Notes: a model not told the origin generated them from the sequence alone. DNA of 64,000 nucleotides from Variovorax sp037204085 (GCF_037204085.1 NZ_JBBCBW010000005.1:1-64000), one strand, 5' to 3'. Shown: positions 50,528-59,357, numbered from the stretch's first letter. Translations and numbers: made by a program.

Positions 50528-51289
50528 TTGCAAATTGCCGTACTAGATCCGACACTTCGATCCCGAGAGCTGGCGCGCCGTGCCATCTGCAGGTTGGGCC
50601 ATGTGCCAGTGACCTTTGTCACCCTGGATGAACTGCAGGAGCATGGCGCCGGAGTCGAAAACTTTGGTGTTTTCCTGCTCGCCTGCCCCAGGGACCCCGC
50701 TTTGTTTCAGCCGCTCATCGCCCGGGTGCGCGAAATCCTGGGCCACCAGGTCCCCTTGATTCTCAGTGCGTGCAAGAGCCAGTTCCGCGTCATGTCGGTT
50801 CTTCATGCGGATGCCCTTTCGACCGTGGTGCATGCGCCGTCTTCGTTCGAAGACACCTACCGTTTGCTCGAAACCGATTTGCTGCGCCGCGGAGTGCCCA
50901 TTGCGGAGCGGGTGCTCGAATGGCAGGGCTATCGCTTTGTGCTGGACGAGGACAAGGCAGAACTTGCCGGTGCTGCCATCAAGCTGCGCCCCCGCGAGTT
51001 CGATCTGGCGGTGGCCTTCTTTCGCAACGTCAACCGGCTTTTAACGCGCGAATGGCTCTTTGTGAATGTCTGGGGAAGAAAAGAAGAAGAGAGCGGCTCC
51101 GTTTCCCGATCGCTGGATGTCAGCGTCTCGGGCCTGCGACGCAAGCTGGGCCTGCATTTCAAGCTGCAGGCGATCTGGGGCCAGGGCTATCAGCTGAGCG
51201 ACATGCCCGAACGCTCCGACGATCAGAGCCAACGCTTCTTGAGCCGGATGGCCAGCCTGGAAAGCGGCATGGGCAAGGCTATTGGTTGA
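50528..51289 (+). CDS. OmpR/PhoB-type winged-helix regulator with atypical receiver domain
   Basis: A 253-aa regulator starting at a TTG behind CGAGAA, as no ATG lies near. Residues ~1-115 have an alpha/beta receiver-like pattern (IAVLDPTLRSRELARRAICRLGH), but the usual phospho-acceptor Asp is not at the end of the third strand (FGVFLLACPRDP), so it may not be phosphorylated. Residues ~145-230 are an OmpR winged helix (IKLRPREFDLAVAFFRNVNRLLTREWLF, VSRSLDVSVSGLRRKLG, IWGQGYQL). The next small gene starts 11 bp after the stop. Confidence 0.8.
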   Translation: MQIAVLDPTLRSRELARRAICRLGHVPVTFVTLDELQEHGAGVENFGVFLLACPRDPALFQPLIARVREILGHQVPLILSACKSQFRVMSVLHADALSTVVHAPSSFEDTYRLLETDLLRRGVPIAERVLEWQGYRFVLDEDKAELAGAAIKLRPREFDLAVAFFRNVNRLLTREWLFVNVWGRKEEESGSVSRSLDVSVSGLRRKLGLHFKLQAIWGQGYQLSDMPERSDDQSQRFLSRMASLESGMGKAIG

Positions 51290-51300
51290 GCCAGGCTGCC

Positions 51301-51669
51301 ATGGTGCTCCAACAACAAACGAGCCAAGCGGCTCAAAACGCAATGAAAGAAGCCGCAGATATGCTGAAAGCTGAAGAAAGATTCAGCCGTCCGATGGATC
51401 TGCCGATTCTTATTGGAAGCGAGTGCACATATGTTCCGGTGATTGCTGCCTTCAGGCGCGTGCCGAGCAACAACATCGACGACTGGCTCATTTCCAACGG
51501 CCAACCCCGCAGCGACCGCGACCTGGCTGCGGAGGTCCTGCTTGAAGTCCGGGGCTTGCCCAGCGTCGACGGCCATCGGCGAGGGCGGCACTACAGCGTG
51601 ATCGAAGTGCTCGAGTTCGAGCGTGCCGCAGCGCTGGTGATTTCGACCTTCCTGGCGGAATCGCGGTAG
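51301..51669 (+). CDS. Small unknown protein co-transcribed with the OmpR-like regulator
   Basis: A 122-aa soluble protein without a recognised family (ATG 51343 would shorten it by 14). It has a central segment LPILIGSECTYVPVIAAFRRVPSNNIDDWLISNG and a C-terminal helical part (HYSVIEVLEFERAAALVISTFLAES). The 11-bp distance from the regulator's stop suggests one transcript. Function unknown. Confidence 0.6.
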   Translation: MVLQQQTSQAAQNAMKEAADMLKAEERFSRPMDLPILIGSECTYVPVIAAFRRVPSNNIDDWLISNGQPRSDRDLAAEVLLEVRGLPSVDGHRRGRHYSVIEVLEFERAAALVISTFLAESR

Positions 51670-51712
51670 CGCGGCGCCGCACTTCGGCGGCCATCTTCCT
51701 GCTGGCGGAAGG

Positions 51713-51731
51713 GCGTGACACATTGTCACGC
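51713..51731. promoter_or_regulatory. Perfect 19-bp palindrome before the H4MPT cluster
   Basis: GCGTGACACATTGTCACGC: 8-bp arms and a 3-bp centre, 79 bp before the mptG start chosen here. No T-run follows, so it is not a terminator. The GTGACA/TGTCAC halves are of the kind bound by enhancer-binding activators and other dimeric regulators. It is the best operator candidate for the cluster. Confidence 0.6.
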
Positions 51732-51810
51732 TCCTGGGACATCGCCCGCCTTGCGCGTGCGCAAAGCCGCGGCGCCGCCCTGTGGGCGCATGGACGGAAC
51801 GGCCCTTGCT

Positions 51811-52902
51811 ATGACAAGCAAGTCCATGACTTCGTCCCGCCGCCCGAATCCGCCCATGACCTCCGCCGACTTCGCCGTTGCTCCGCGGCACGACCTGAGC
51901 CTTCGCACAGTGAACGTGAGTGCTCCCGGGCGCTTGCACCTGGGTTTTCTCGACCCGTCCGGCACGCTGGGGCGCTCGTTCGGCAGCCTGGGGGTGGTCA
52001 TCGAAGGGTTCACCACCGAACTCGAACTGACAGCCTCCGACTCTGACCGCCTGGCAGCCGACACGCCGGCCGCGGAGGCGGAGCTCGACCGGGCTGCAGC
52101 GCATCTCCAACGGCTGAAGCAGCGCAGCGGCTGCCATGCGCCGCTTTCGCTGAGGTTGCGCCGGGTGCTGCCGGCGCATGCGGGCTTTGGCTCGGGCACC
52201 CAGCTGGCATCGGCCATCGGGCGGGCCTTTGCCGAGTGGCATGGTCTCGATCTGGGCACCGCCACACTGGCGCACTGGCTCGGCCGCGGGCTGCGCTCGG
52301 GCATTGGAATCGCGGGCTTCGATACCGGCGGCCTGCTGCTCGATGGTGGCCCCGGTCCCGATGGCCTGCCCGCGCCGCTCTTGTCGCGCATTGCGTTTCC
52401 GCCGGCGTGGCGCATCGTCGTCGTCCAGGATCCCGCGCACCGCGGCCTTTCGGGCGGAGAAGAAAAAAAAGCCATCGCAGCCTTGCCGCCGTTGCCGCAG
52501 ACGGCCGCTGCCGAAATTTGCCACCAGGTTCTGATGCGCGTTCTGCCCGCCGCCGCCGGCGCGGAGTTCGCACCGTTTGCCGCCGGCATCAACCGCATGC
52601 AGCAGCTGCTCGGCGAGCACTTCGCGCCGGCGCAGGGCGGCATCTTCACCAGCCCGGCGGTCGCGCGGCTGATGCAATGGTTCGCGGATGCCAGCCGCTC
52701 AGGCGGCGCCGCCATCGGCCAGAGCTCCTGGGGGCCGACCGGCTTTGCCATCGTGCCCACGGAAGCGCATGCGCAGCTGCTTGTGGATGCCGCGCGCGCA
52801 TCCGAACGCGCCGCACCGCAGCTGGAACTGCACATTGTCTCGGGCCGCAACAGCGGCGCACTGGTGCACGACCGCATCGCGCCGCAGCCGCACGCTCGTT
52901 GA
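51811..52902 (+). CDS. mptG: Beta-ribofuranosylaminobenzene 5'-phosphate synthase (beta-RFAP synthase)
   Basis: A 363-aa GHMP-kinase-fold enzyme. Beta-RFAP synthase condenses 4-aminobenzoate with PRPP in the first committed step of tetrahydromethanopterin synthesis. Marks are VSAPGRLHLGFLDPSGTLGRSFGSLGVVIE at the start, AHAGFGSGTQLASAIGRAF (the GHMP glycine-rich loop), SGIGIAGFDTGGLLLDGG and GQSSWGPTGFAIV near the C-terminus. Start uncertain among ATGs at 51811, 51826 and 51856. It is the first gene of the H4MPT cluster, 55 bp before mtdB. Confidence 0.9.
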   Translation: MTSKSMTSSRRPNPPMTSADFAVAPRHDLSLRTVNVSAPGRLHLGFLDPSGTLGRSFGSLGVVIEGFTTELELTASDSDRLAADTPAAEAELDRAAAHLQRLKQRSGCHAPLSLRLRRVLPAHAGFGSGTQLASAIGRAFAEWHGLDLGTATLAHWLGRGLRSGIGIAGFDTGGLLLDGGPGPDGLPAPLLSRIAFPPAWRIVVVQDPAHRGLSGGEEKKAIAALPPLPQTAAAEICHQVLMRVLPAAAGAEFAPFAAGINRMQQLLGEHFAPAQGGIFTSPAVARLMQWFADASRSGGAAIGQSSWGPTGFAIVPTEAHAQLLVDAARASERAAPQLELHIVSGRNSGALVHDRIAPQPHAR

Positions 52903-52957
52903 ATTCACCGCTGTCGTCCCAACCCGACGCCACTTCTTCCACACCACGCAGGCTCTC

Positions 52958-53878
52958 ATGGAACGTCCCCGCATTCTTCACATGTTCACCCCCGGCCCCC
53001 AGATGAGTCCCTTCGACATCAACATGGCGGCGGACGCGGGCTACCAGATCATCGTGCCTTACTGCGATGTGGCCCTCGACCGAATCACGGGCCTGACGCA
53101 AGACACCATCTTTTCGCGCGGGCCCAAGGGCGTTGCGCGCACGGGCATCTTCATTGGCGGGCGCGACGCGCAGCTGGCGGCCGACATGCTCGAGCGCGCA
53201 AGAACCTCGATGGTCAAGCCCTTTGTTGTCTCGCTCATGGCCGACCCGAGCGGCGCCTACACCACCGCCGCGGCCATGGTGGCCTGCGTGGAGGCCGCCC
53301 TGAAGCGCCACCATGCCCAGGGCCTTGAAGGCCAGCGCGTGGTGATCCTTGGCGGCACCGGTCCGGTGGGGCGTGTGGCCGGCGTGATCGCGGCACAGGC
53401 CGGTGCCGACGTATACCTCTCCAGCCGCAACGGCATCGATGCGGCGCAAGACGCGGCGGACGAAACCGGTCAGCGCTTCGGCGTCAAGCTGCACGGCCTT
53501 TCGGGCGGCGACCCCGATGCCGTGCGGCGCTCCATCGCAGATGCCGACGTGCTGCTGGCCTGCGCCGCCGCGGGCGTGCAGGTGGTCTCGAGCGAAGCGC
53601 TGGGTGCCGCGACGCGGCTCAAGGTTGCCGCCGACGTGAATGCCGTGCCGCCCGAAGGCATTGCCGGTGTCGGTGTGATGGACGACGCGAAGCCGCTTGC
53701 CGGCACGCAGGCCGTGGGCATCGGCGCGCTGGCCGTGGGCAACGTCAAGTACCAGACGCAACACCGGTTGCTGGTGCAGATGTGCGAGGCCGAGAAGGCG
53801 CAGGTGCTGAGCTTTGCCGAAGCCTTTGCGGTGGCGCGCGCGTTCCTGGTCGAGCAAGCCGCGACGAAGGCGTCTTAA
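52958..53878 (+). CDS. mtdB: NAD(P)-dependent methylene-H4MPT dehydrogenase
   Basis: A 306-aa enzyme that oxidises methylene-H4MPT to methenyl-H4MPT. It follows the MtdB rather than MtdA pattern: ILHMFTPGPQMSPFDINMAADAGYQIIVPY at the start, TQDTIFSRGPKGVARTGIFIGG, a dinucleotide loop VVILGGTGPVGRVAG, and near the end ADVNAVPPEGIAG and GIGALAVGNVKYQTQ. The product feeds the cyclohydrolase encoded two genes downstream. Confidence 0.95.
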   Translation: MERPRILHMFTPGPQMSPFDINMAADAGYQIIVPYCDVALDRITGLTQDTIFSRGPKGVARTGIFIGGRDAQLAADMLERARTSMVKPFVVSLMADPSGAYTTAAAMVACVEAALKRHHAQGLEGQRVVILGGTGPVGRVAGVIAAQAGADVYLSSRNGIDAAQDAADETGQRFGVKLHGLSGGDPDAVRRSIADADVLLACAAAGVQVVSSEALGAATRLKVAADVNAVPPEGIAGVGVMDDAKPLAGTQAVGIGALAVGNVKYQTQHRLLVQMCEAEKAQVLSFAEAFAVARAFLVEQAATKAS

Positions 53879-53898
53879 CAAGCGCTCCCCCTCGCGAA

Positions 53899-55047
53899 AT
53901 GCAGACCATTGCCGTTGCAGCCATCTCCGCGCGCGCCATGGCCGAGGCGGCGGCGAACGACGGCTTCAACGTCGTTGCGCTCGACCTCTTCGGCGACGCC
54001 GACACGCGCCGCGCCGCATCGCGCTGGTTGCCGATCGGCACGCCTGGCAGTTTGCAGATCGAAGCGGCATGCACGCTGGCCGCATTGCGCCAATTGGCCG
54101 AAGAAGGCGAGGGCGGCGACCCGGTAGTGGGTTGGATTGCAGGCAGCGGCTTCGAGGGTGAGCCCGGCTTGCTCGAGCAGGGTGCAGCTGTGCTGCCCTT
54201 GATCGGCACCGCGCCCGATGCCGTGCGCCGCCTGCGCGACCCGGCGAGCTTCTTCGGATTTCTTCGCGCACGCGTGATGCCGTACCCGCAGGTGCTGCTC
54301 GAACCTCCGGAGGACCCTGCCGGATGGTTGATGAAAGACGCGCGCGGCTGCGGCGGATGGCATGTTCGCCATGCGCCTTGGTCGGTGGAAGAACCGCTGT
54401 CGTCGCACCACTACTTCCAGCGAGAGATGCCGGGCCGGCCGATGTCCGCCACCTTCATCGGCAACGGGCGCGAGGTTCACGTGCTCGGCTTCAATGAAAT
54501 GACCGTGCGGCGTTTTGGCGCGCGGCCTTTCGTGTTCTGCGGCGCGGTCGGGCCGGTGCCCGTGCCGGAGAACATTGCGATGCGCGTGACCGAGATCGCT
54601 CGCGCGTTGACTGCGGAGTTCGAACTGCGCGGCCTGTGCAGCCTCGACTTCATGCGCGACGGCGATGCCATCGGCGTGCTTGAAGTCAACCCCAGGCCAC
54701 CCGCGAGCATGAGCCTTTACCGTTGGCCGGCAGGCGCGCCGGGCCTCATGCAGGCGCACCTGCGCGCTTGCCTGCACGGTGAGTTGCCCGCGATGCCTGC
54801 GCATGCGCAAGACATGGAAGGCTTCGAAATAGTCTTCGCACGGCGCCCCATGCAGCTCGAAACCGCCGCGGCCCGGCAAATCGCGCAATGGCCAGGCATC
54901 CGCGATATTCCGTGCGCCGGCCAGCGCTTCGATATCGACGACCCCCTCTGCACCCTCACCGCGAGCGGTACCAGCGCGGACGAGGTGCGCGCCCGCCTCG
55001 GCGAAAGCCGCCAGCGGCTGTTGCAATCACTGGAGACATCGGCATGA
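53899..55047 (+). CDS. ATP-grasp protein of the H4MPT cluster
   Basis: A 382-aa protein. The C-terminal two-thirds show an ATP-grasp pattern: GWLMKDARGCGGWHVRHAPW (nucleotide-binding Lys region), FQREMPGRPMSATFIGNGREV, and the metal-binding end CSLDFMRDGDAIGVLEVNPRPPASM. Its position among mtdB and mch, 20 bp after mtdB and overlapping mch by ATGA, matches the predicted ATP-grasp genes found in H4MPT clusters of methylotrophs (I recall 'orfY'). A ligase step in H4MPT maturation is inferred. Confidence 0.85.
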   Translation: MQTIAVAAISARAMAEAAANDGFNVVALDLFGDADTRRAASRWLPIGTPGSLQIEAACTLAALRQLAEEGEGGDPVVGWIAGSGFEGEPGLLEQGAAVLPLIGTAPDAVRRLRDPASFFGFLRARVMPYPQVLLEPPEDPAGWLMKDARGCGGWHVRHAPWSVEEPLSSHHYFQREMPGRPMSATFIGNGREVHVLGFNEMTVRRFGARPFVFCGAVGPVPVPENIAMRVTEIARALTAEFELRGLCSLDFMRDGDAIGVLEVNPRPPASMSLYRWPAGAPGLMQAHLRACLHGELPAMPAHAQDMEGFEIVFARRPMQLETAAARQIAQWPGIRDIPCAGQRFDIDDPLCTLTASGTSADEVRARLGESRQRLLQSLETSA

Positions 55048-56051
55048 GCAACACCCCACCGCCGGCCTTCGCCGCGGGCCTGAGCGTCAACCGCATGGCG
55101 CGGCCTCTGGTCGAACGCCTGCTGCACGATGCCGATGCGCTCGGGCTGCAAGTGCGCCGCGACGAGAGCGGCGTGCACATCGTCGATGCCGGCATCGAGG
55201 CGCCGGGCAGCATCGAGGCCGGCCTGCGCGTCGGCGAGATCTGCATGGGCGGCCTCGGCCATGTGCACTTGCGCAGCGGCAGCGATGCCGAGGGCTGGCC
55301 CACATGGCTCGACGTGCGCAGCTCGCAGCCCGTGCTGGCGTGCCTAGGCAGCCAGTACGCCGGCTGGAGCCTTTCAGCAACCAAGGAGGAAACCGGCGGC
55401 AAGAAGTTCTTCTCGCTCGGCTCCGGCCCGGCGCGCGCACTGGCGGTCAAGGAAAAACTCTTTACCGAACTGGACTACCGCGACAACGCAGAGTGCGGCG
55501 TGCTGGTGCTGGAAGTCGATCGCGCTCCGCCGAAGATCGTGATCGACAAGCTGCTGCGCGATTGCAACCTGGCGGCCGACGCGCTCACGCTGATCCTCAC
55601 GCCCACCACAAGCCTTGCGGGCACCACGCAGGTGGTGGCGCGCGTGCTCGAGGTGGCGCTGCACAAGTCGCACGAGCTTGGTTTTGCGCTCGCCAATATC
55701 GTCGATGGCGCAGGCACCGCGCCGCTGCCTTCGCCCAGCGCTGATGGCGTCGAGGCAATGGGGCGCACCAACGATTCCATTCTTTACGGTGGCCGCGTGC
55801 ATCTCACGGTTCGGGGCGACGATGAGGCCGCACGCGAACTGGCCCGCGCGTTGCCATCCCGCAATTCGCGCGATCACGGCCGCTCGTTCGCCCACATCTT
55901 CAAGGAGGTCGAGTACGACTTCTACAAGATCGACGGCGCGCTTTTTGCGCCTGCCGAAGTGTGGGTGAGCAACATCGACAGCGGCAACACATGGCACGGC
56001 GGCGCGCCCGAGATGGCGCTGCTGCAGCGGCTGTGGCTGCAGCAGGCATGA
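55044..56051 (+). CDS. mch: Methenyl-H4MPT cyclohydrolase
   Basis: A 335-aa enzyme that hydrolyses methenyl-H4MPT to formyl-H4MPT. Recognised by LSVNRMARPLVERLLHDADAL at the N-terminus, VLACLGSQYAGWSLS, KKFFSLGSGPARALAVKEKLF, and the C-terminal SFAHIFKEVEYDFYKIDGALFAPAEVW and GNTWHGGAPEM. The length is normal. The start codon overlaps the previous stop. Confidence 0.95.
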   Translation: MSNTPPPAFAAGLSVNRMARPLVERLLHDADALGLQVRRDESGVHIVDAGIEAPGSIEAGLRVGEICMGGLGHVHLRSGSDAEGWPTWLDVRSSQPVLACLGSQYAGWSLSATKEETGGKKFFSLGSGPARALAVKEKLFTELDYRDNAECGVLVLEVDRAPPKIVIDKLLRDCNLAADALTLILTPTTSLAGTTQVVARVLEVALHKSHELGFALANIVDGAGTAPLPSPSADGVEAMGRTNDSILYGGRVHLTVRGDDEAARELARALPSRNSRDHGRSFAHIFKEVEYDFYKIDGALFAPAEVWVSNIDSGNTWHGGAPEMALLQRLWLQQA

Positions 56052-56061
56052 GGGCGCTTCG

Positions 56062-57018
56062 ATGACCACGCGAATCGCCATCATGACGGACGAGATCGGC
56101 TGGCATACCCGCCAGCTGCAAGCCGCGTTGCGCGCACGCGGTGCGGTGGGCCGCTGCGTCGACTTGGCCGACTGCAACATCGACACCACCGCAGCGTGGC
56201 ACGGCCTCGTGATTCCCGGCTATGGCCGCGAGCTGCCCGACGCGGTGCTGGTGCGCGGCATTGCCGGCGGAAGCTTCGAGCAAGTGACCAAGCGGCTGGG
56301 CGTGCTGCATGCGCTGCGCGAGCTTGGCGTGCCGGTCTACAACGATGCGCGCGCCATCGAGCGTTCGGTCGACAAGTCGATGACCAGCCTGCTACTGCAT
56401 GCAGCGCGCATTCCCGCTCCCGCCACATGGGCCACCGAGTCGGCGGCACAGGCCAGGCGCATTGCCATGCGCGAAACGGCCGCGGGGCACGCGCTGGTGA
56501 TCAAGCCCTTGTTCGGCTCGCAGGGCAAAGACCTGCAACTCGTGGGCGAGGTAGACGGCGTACATCACCCCATGCCCGACACCGACGCGCGCTATGCGGG
56601 CCTTGCCTATCTGCAGCGCTTTGTGCCGCCTATGGGCTCGCCCGGTTTCGACTGGCGTGTGCTCGTGGTCGGCGGGCGTGCCATTACCGCGATGCGGCGC
56701 GTGAGCACGCACTGGGTTCACAACGTGGCGCAGGGCGCGCGCTGCGAGCCCGCCCAACTCGATCCGGCACTCGTGCAAATGGCCGAAGGCGCGGCGCATG
56801 CACTCGACATGGACTATGCGGGCGTAGACCTCATCGCCGCCGCCAGCGGGCCGAAGATCCAGGTGCTGGAAGTCAACGGCGTGGCAGCCTGGCAGGGGCT
56901 GCAGCGCGTCACGGGCTTCAACATTGCCCGCGCCATCGTCGACGACCTTCTCGACCGCAAGATGGTGCAGAGCCGCAGCCGCTTGCAAGAAAGCCTGCCT
57001 CCGGAGCGCCGTGCCTGA
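56062..57018 (+). CDS. RimK-like ATP-grasp ligase of the H4MPT cluster
   Basis: A 318-aa ATP-grasp ligase of the RimK/MptN type: IAIMTDEIGWHTRQLQAALRARG at the N-terminus, VYNDARAIERSVDKSMTSLLLHAARIPAP, ALVIKPLFGSQGKDLQLV (nucleotide-binding Lys and loop), FDWRVLVVGGRAITAMRR and VLEVNGVAAWQGLQRVTGFNIARAI. Relatives add glutamate to the H4MPT side chain or to other cofactors. Its place between mch and the CitG-like gene corresponds, from memory, to 'orf5' of Methylobacterium. The exact substrate is inferred. Confidence 0.88.
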   Translation: MTTRIAIMTDEIGWHTRQLQAALRARGAVGRCVDLADCNIDTTAAWHGLVIPGYGRELPDAVLVRGIAGGSFEQVTKRLGVLHALRELGVPVYNDARAIERSVDKSMTSLLLHAARIPAPATWATESAAQARRIAMRETAAGHALVIKPLFGSQGKDLQLVGEVDGVHHPMPDTDARYAGLAYLQRFVPPMGSPGFDWRVLVVGGRAITAMRRVSTHWVHNVAQGARCEPAQLDPALVQMAEGAAHALDMDYAGVDLIAAASGPKIQVLEVNGVAAWQGLQRVTGFNIARAIVDDLLDRKMVQSRSRLQESLPPERRA

Positions 57019-57956
57019 TGAATGCGAGGCAGGCCGCCATCGAACGGGCGCGTGCCTGCTTCCTGCGCGCCTGCTGGCTCGATGTTGCAGTGCGCAAACC
57101 GGGCAACGTCAGCCGCGATTCGCCCGGCCACCGCATGCAGGCCTCGATGTTCATCGATAGCGCCAAGGCTGCCGCAGGCCCGCTGTTCGAGCCCGGGCTG
57201 CGCGTGGGCGAACGCATCGAAGCCGCTGTGGAAGCCACTTGGGCGGTGGCGGGCTGCAACACCAACCTCGGCATCTTGCTGCTGTGCGCGCCCGTAGCCG
57301 TGGCCGTGGAGCAGAACCCCGCCGCTGCCGCGCCTGCGGCATTGCGCGCCGCCGTGGAGTCCGTGCTGGCCACGCTCGACATCGACGATGCGCGCGCCGC
57401 CTACCGCGCCATCGCGCGCGCGCACCCGGGCGGCCTCGGAAGCGCGCCGGAGGAAGATGTGCATGACGCCCCAACGGTCGATCTGCGCGCGGCCATGGCG
57501 CTTGCGGCCGACCGCGACCTCATCGCGCGGCAGTACCGCGACGGCTTCGCGGACCTGTTCGCGCTCGCATTCCAGGTGCCGGTGTACCAGGCAGGCCTGG
57601 TCGATGCGCCGGCCGGCACCGACGCACCCCCCGATGCGGCCACTGTGGCTTCTGTCCAACGGCTTTACCTCGCCTGCCTGGGCGCCTTTCCCGATTCACA
57701 CATTGTTCGAAAACACGGCGGGCGCGTGGCACAGACTGTCATGACGGCGGCGCAGGCCTGGCGCGAGCGCGCCGGCGAGGGCGCGGTGCTCGACGCGGAC
57801 CCCGAATTCGCGGCATGGGACGTTTCGCTCAAGGAGGCGGGCATCAACCCGGGAACCAGCGCCGATTTCACCGTGGCCGCGCTGCTGCTGTCGGGCTGGA
57901 TCCGCTCTTGCCCGGTGCCTGCTCGCGGCCCGGCGTGCGGATGGCACGGATCGTGA
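57018..57956 (+). CDS. CitG/MdcB-like triphosphoribosyl-dephospho-CoA synthase family protein
   Basis: A 312-aa protein with the CitG-family pattern: WLDVAVRKPGNVSRDSPGHRMQASMF, EAVDATWAVAGCNTNLGILLLCAP-like stretch near residues 75-95, and LKEAGINPGTSADFTVAALLLSG near the end, with the His/Asn and Gly-Thr-Ser-Ala-Asp residues conserved. CitG makes the prosthetic group of citrate lyase; no citrate or malonate genes are near. Homologues are typical of H4MPT clusters ('orf7'), suggesting a phosphoribosyl-transfer step of the cofactor. It overlaps the previous gene by one base. Confidence 0.88.
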   Translation: MNARQAAIERARACFLRACWLDVAVRKPGNVSRDSPGHRMQASMFIDSAKAAAGPLFEPGLRVGERIEAAVEATWAVAGCNTNLGILLLCAPVAVAVEQNPAAAAPAALRAAVESVLATLDIDDARAAYRAIARAHPGGLGSAPEEDVHDAPTVDLRAAMALAADRDLIARQYRDGFADLFALAFQVPVYQAGLVDAPAGTDAPPDAATVASVQRLYLACLGAFPDSHIVRKHGGRVAQTVMTAAQAWRERAGEGAVLDADPEFAAWDVSLKEAGINPGTSADFTVAALLLSGWIRSCPVPARGPACGWHGS

Positions 57957-58001
57957 TAACCATGGCATTGCGCTGGTCGTTCTGACCGGTGTCGTAATGA
58001 C
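57942..58001 (+). promoter_or_regulatory. Candidate fae promoter: sigma54-like element and two inverted repeats
   Basis: TGGCACG (57942-57948), four bases, then GTGA: the -24 half of a sigma54 promoter is perfect, the -12 half (TTGC expected) matches only in part. Downstream, GGTCGTTCTGACC (57975-57987) and GTCGTAATGAC (57991-58001) are inverted repeats with the same 5-bp spacing. They lie 40-100 bp before the fae ATG. A sigma54-dependent activator gene is in the same cluster, but the promoter call is weak. Confidence 0.35.
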
Positions 58002-58039
58002 CCTAACCACCTTGGACCTCTAAGAGGAGACCCGAAACC

Positions 58040-58552
58040 ATGGCAAAAATAGATCGACTGATGGTGGGCGAATCGCTCGTCGGCGACGGCAACGAAGTAG
58101 CCCATATCGACCTGATCATCGGACCGCGCGGAAGCGCCGCCGAGACCGCCTTCGCCAACGCGTTGACGAACAACAAGGACGGCTTCACTTCGCTGCTCGC
58201 AGTGGTGGCGCCCAACCTGCTGACCAAGCCTGCGACCGTGATGTTCAACAAAGTGACCATCAAGGGCGCCAAACAGGCGGTGCAGATGTTCGGTCCGGCA
58301 CAGCGCGCCGTGGCACTGGCGGTGGCCGACAGCGTCGAGGACGGCACCATTCCCATGGCCGAGGCCGACAACCTGTTCATCTGCGTCGGTGTGTTCATCC
58401 ACTGGCTTGCCGACGACGACAAGAAGATCCAGGACTACAACTATCAGGCTACGCGCGAATCCATTCAGCGCGCAGTGGCCGGCTTGCCGACCGCGGCTGA
58501 AGTGGTCGACAAGAAGGGCACCACGGCACATCCGTTCGCCGCGCACCTCTGA
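58040..58552 (+). CDS. fae: Formaldehyde-activating enzyme
   Basis: A 170-aa enzyme that speeds the condensation of formaldehyde with H4MPT. It is nearly a textbook Fae: MVGESLVGDGNEVAHIDLIIGPRGS (His22 is the catalytic residue of the family), NNKDGFTSLLAVVAPNL, FNKVTIKGAKQAVQMFGPAQRAVALAVADSV, FIHWLADDDKKIQDYNY and THPFAAHL-like end. It follows a strong ribosome site (AGAGGAGA), an 83-bp spacer and has its own terminator, so it is probably highly expressed from its own promoter. Confidence 0.97.
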   Translation: MAKIDRLMVGESLVGDGNEVAHIDLIIGPRGSAAETAFANALTNNKDGFTSLLAVVAPNLLTKPATVMFNKVTIKGAKQAVQMFGPAQRAVALAVADSVEDGTIPMAEADNLFICVGVFIHWLADDDKKIQDYNYQATRESIQRAVAGLPTAAEVVDKKGTTAHPFAAHL

Positions 58553-58568
58553 GTGAGAACCTGAAAGG

Positions 58569-58605
58569 AAGAAGCCGACGCGTGAACCGGGTCGGCTTCT
58601 TTTTT
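58569..58605 (+). terminator. Intrinsic terminator of fae
   Basis: Stem AAGAAGCCGAC (58569-58579) and GTCGGCTTCTT (58591-58601) around an 11-base loop, then TTTTT. Between the convergent fae and dihydroneopterin aldolase genes. Confidence 0.9.
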
Positions 58606-58622
58606 CTTGCCCGGTGTTTCGT

Positions 58623-59054
58623 TCAGTGTTTCGCAGGCACCATGCCGCTGGCAAGAAACTTCAGCACGGTTGCGCTGTGGGCAGGCTTCGAAGCACGGTG
58701 CGTTGCCGCATGGCGCTCGATCTGCACACCGACCGCTTGCACATCGTCGAACTTGCGCGGCTTCACGACCTTGACGCGTACCCAGCTGGCATTGAACTCG
58801 TCGATCAGGATGTCGGCGATGGCCTCTGCAAAGGCCTCCAGCAGCTGCAGCCGGTGTTCCGCCATGAGGCGCAGCAGCCGCTCGCGGACCACGCCGTAGT
58901 CGATGGTGTCGCCGATGCGGTCGGTGTCGCAGGCGCGCGCGCGGGGCAGGCCGGCATGCACGTCGATCACCAGCGGCTGCGCATGATGCAGCTCCGATTC
59001 GTGGATGCCGATGACCGTGTTGCCTTGAAAGCCCTCGATGAAGATCAGGTCCAT
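58623..59054 (-). CDS. Dihydroneopterin aldolase (FolB-like) in the H4MPT cluster
   Basis: A 143-aa protein of the FolB family: MDLIFIEGFQGNTVIGIHESELHHAQPLVIDVHAG, DRIGDTIDYGVVRERL, LLEAFAEAIADILIDEF, and VRVKVVKPRKFDDVQAVGVQIER with the family's Lys-Pro end. Dihydroneopterin aldolase cleaves 7,8-dihydroneopterin to the hydroxymethyl pterin used for folate and H4MPT. Its place between fae and the cluster regulator suggests a pterin-supply role for H4MPT rather than folate, which is inference. It is divergent from the regulator (326-bp gap). Confidence 0.85.
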   Translation of the reverse strand: MDLIFIEGFQGNTVIGIHESELHHAQPLVIDVHAGLPRARACDTDRIGDTIDYGVVRERLLRLMAEHRLQLLEAFAEAIADILIDEFNASWVRVKVVKPRKFDDVQAVGVQIERHAATHRASKPAHSATVLKFLASGMVPAKH

Positions 59055-59357
59055 GGGCGTTGCACTCCCGGACGCGGGCGCCTCGCCGGTGCCAGCGGAC
59101 GCACTGGAAGCACGAGGAACATTCGAGGCAAAGTGGCCGATGGAAGGGCTCTGGCTGGTGGTCAAGCGATGTCTCCAGTGGATTCGAATGTGTTTGAAAG
59201 TGTGTCTGCAGACGAGGCGATGCCCCCATGCAGGATTCATCAACGCAAAATGCAGGCCAGACAGAGCGGATCCACTGCGGCGCTTTTCACTGCTTGGTGT
59301 TTCACCGGGTGTGCAGCGTGTCGGCAAGTACAACAATGGACCGACCAAGGAGACACG

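Noticed and set aside
57942..57956. Treating the sigma54-like element before fae as a firm promoter
   Set aside because: The -12 half matches only partly and it overlaps the end of the upstream gene; kept as a candidate only.
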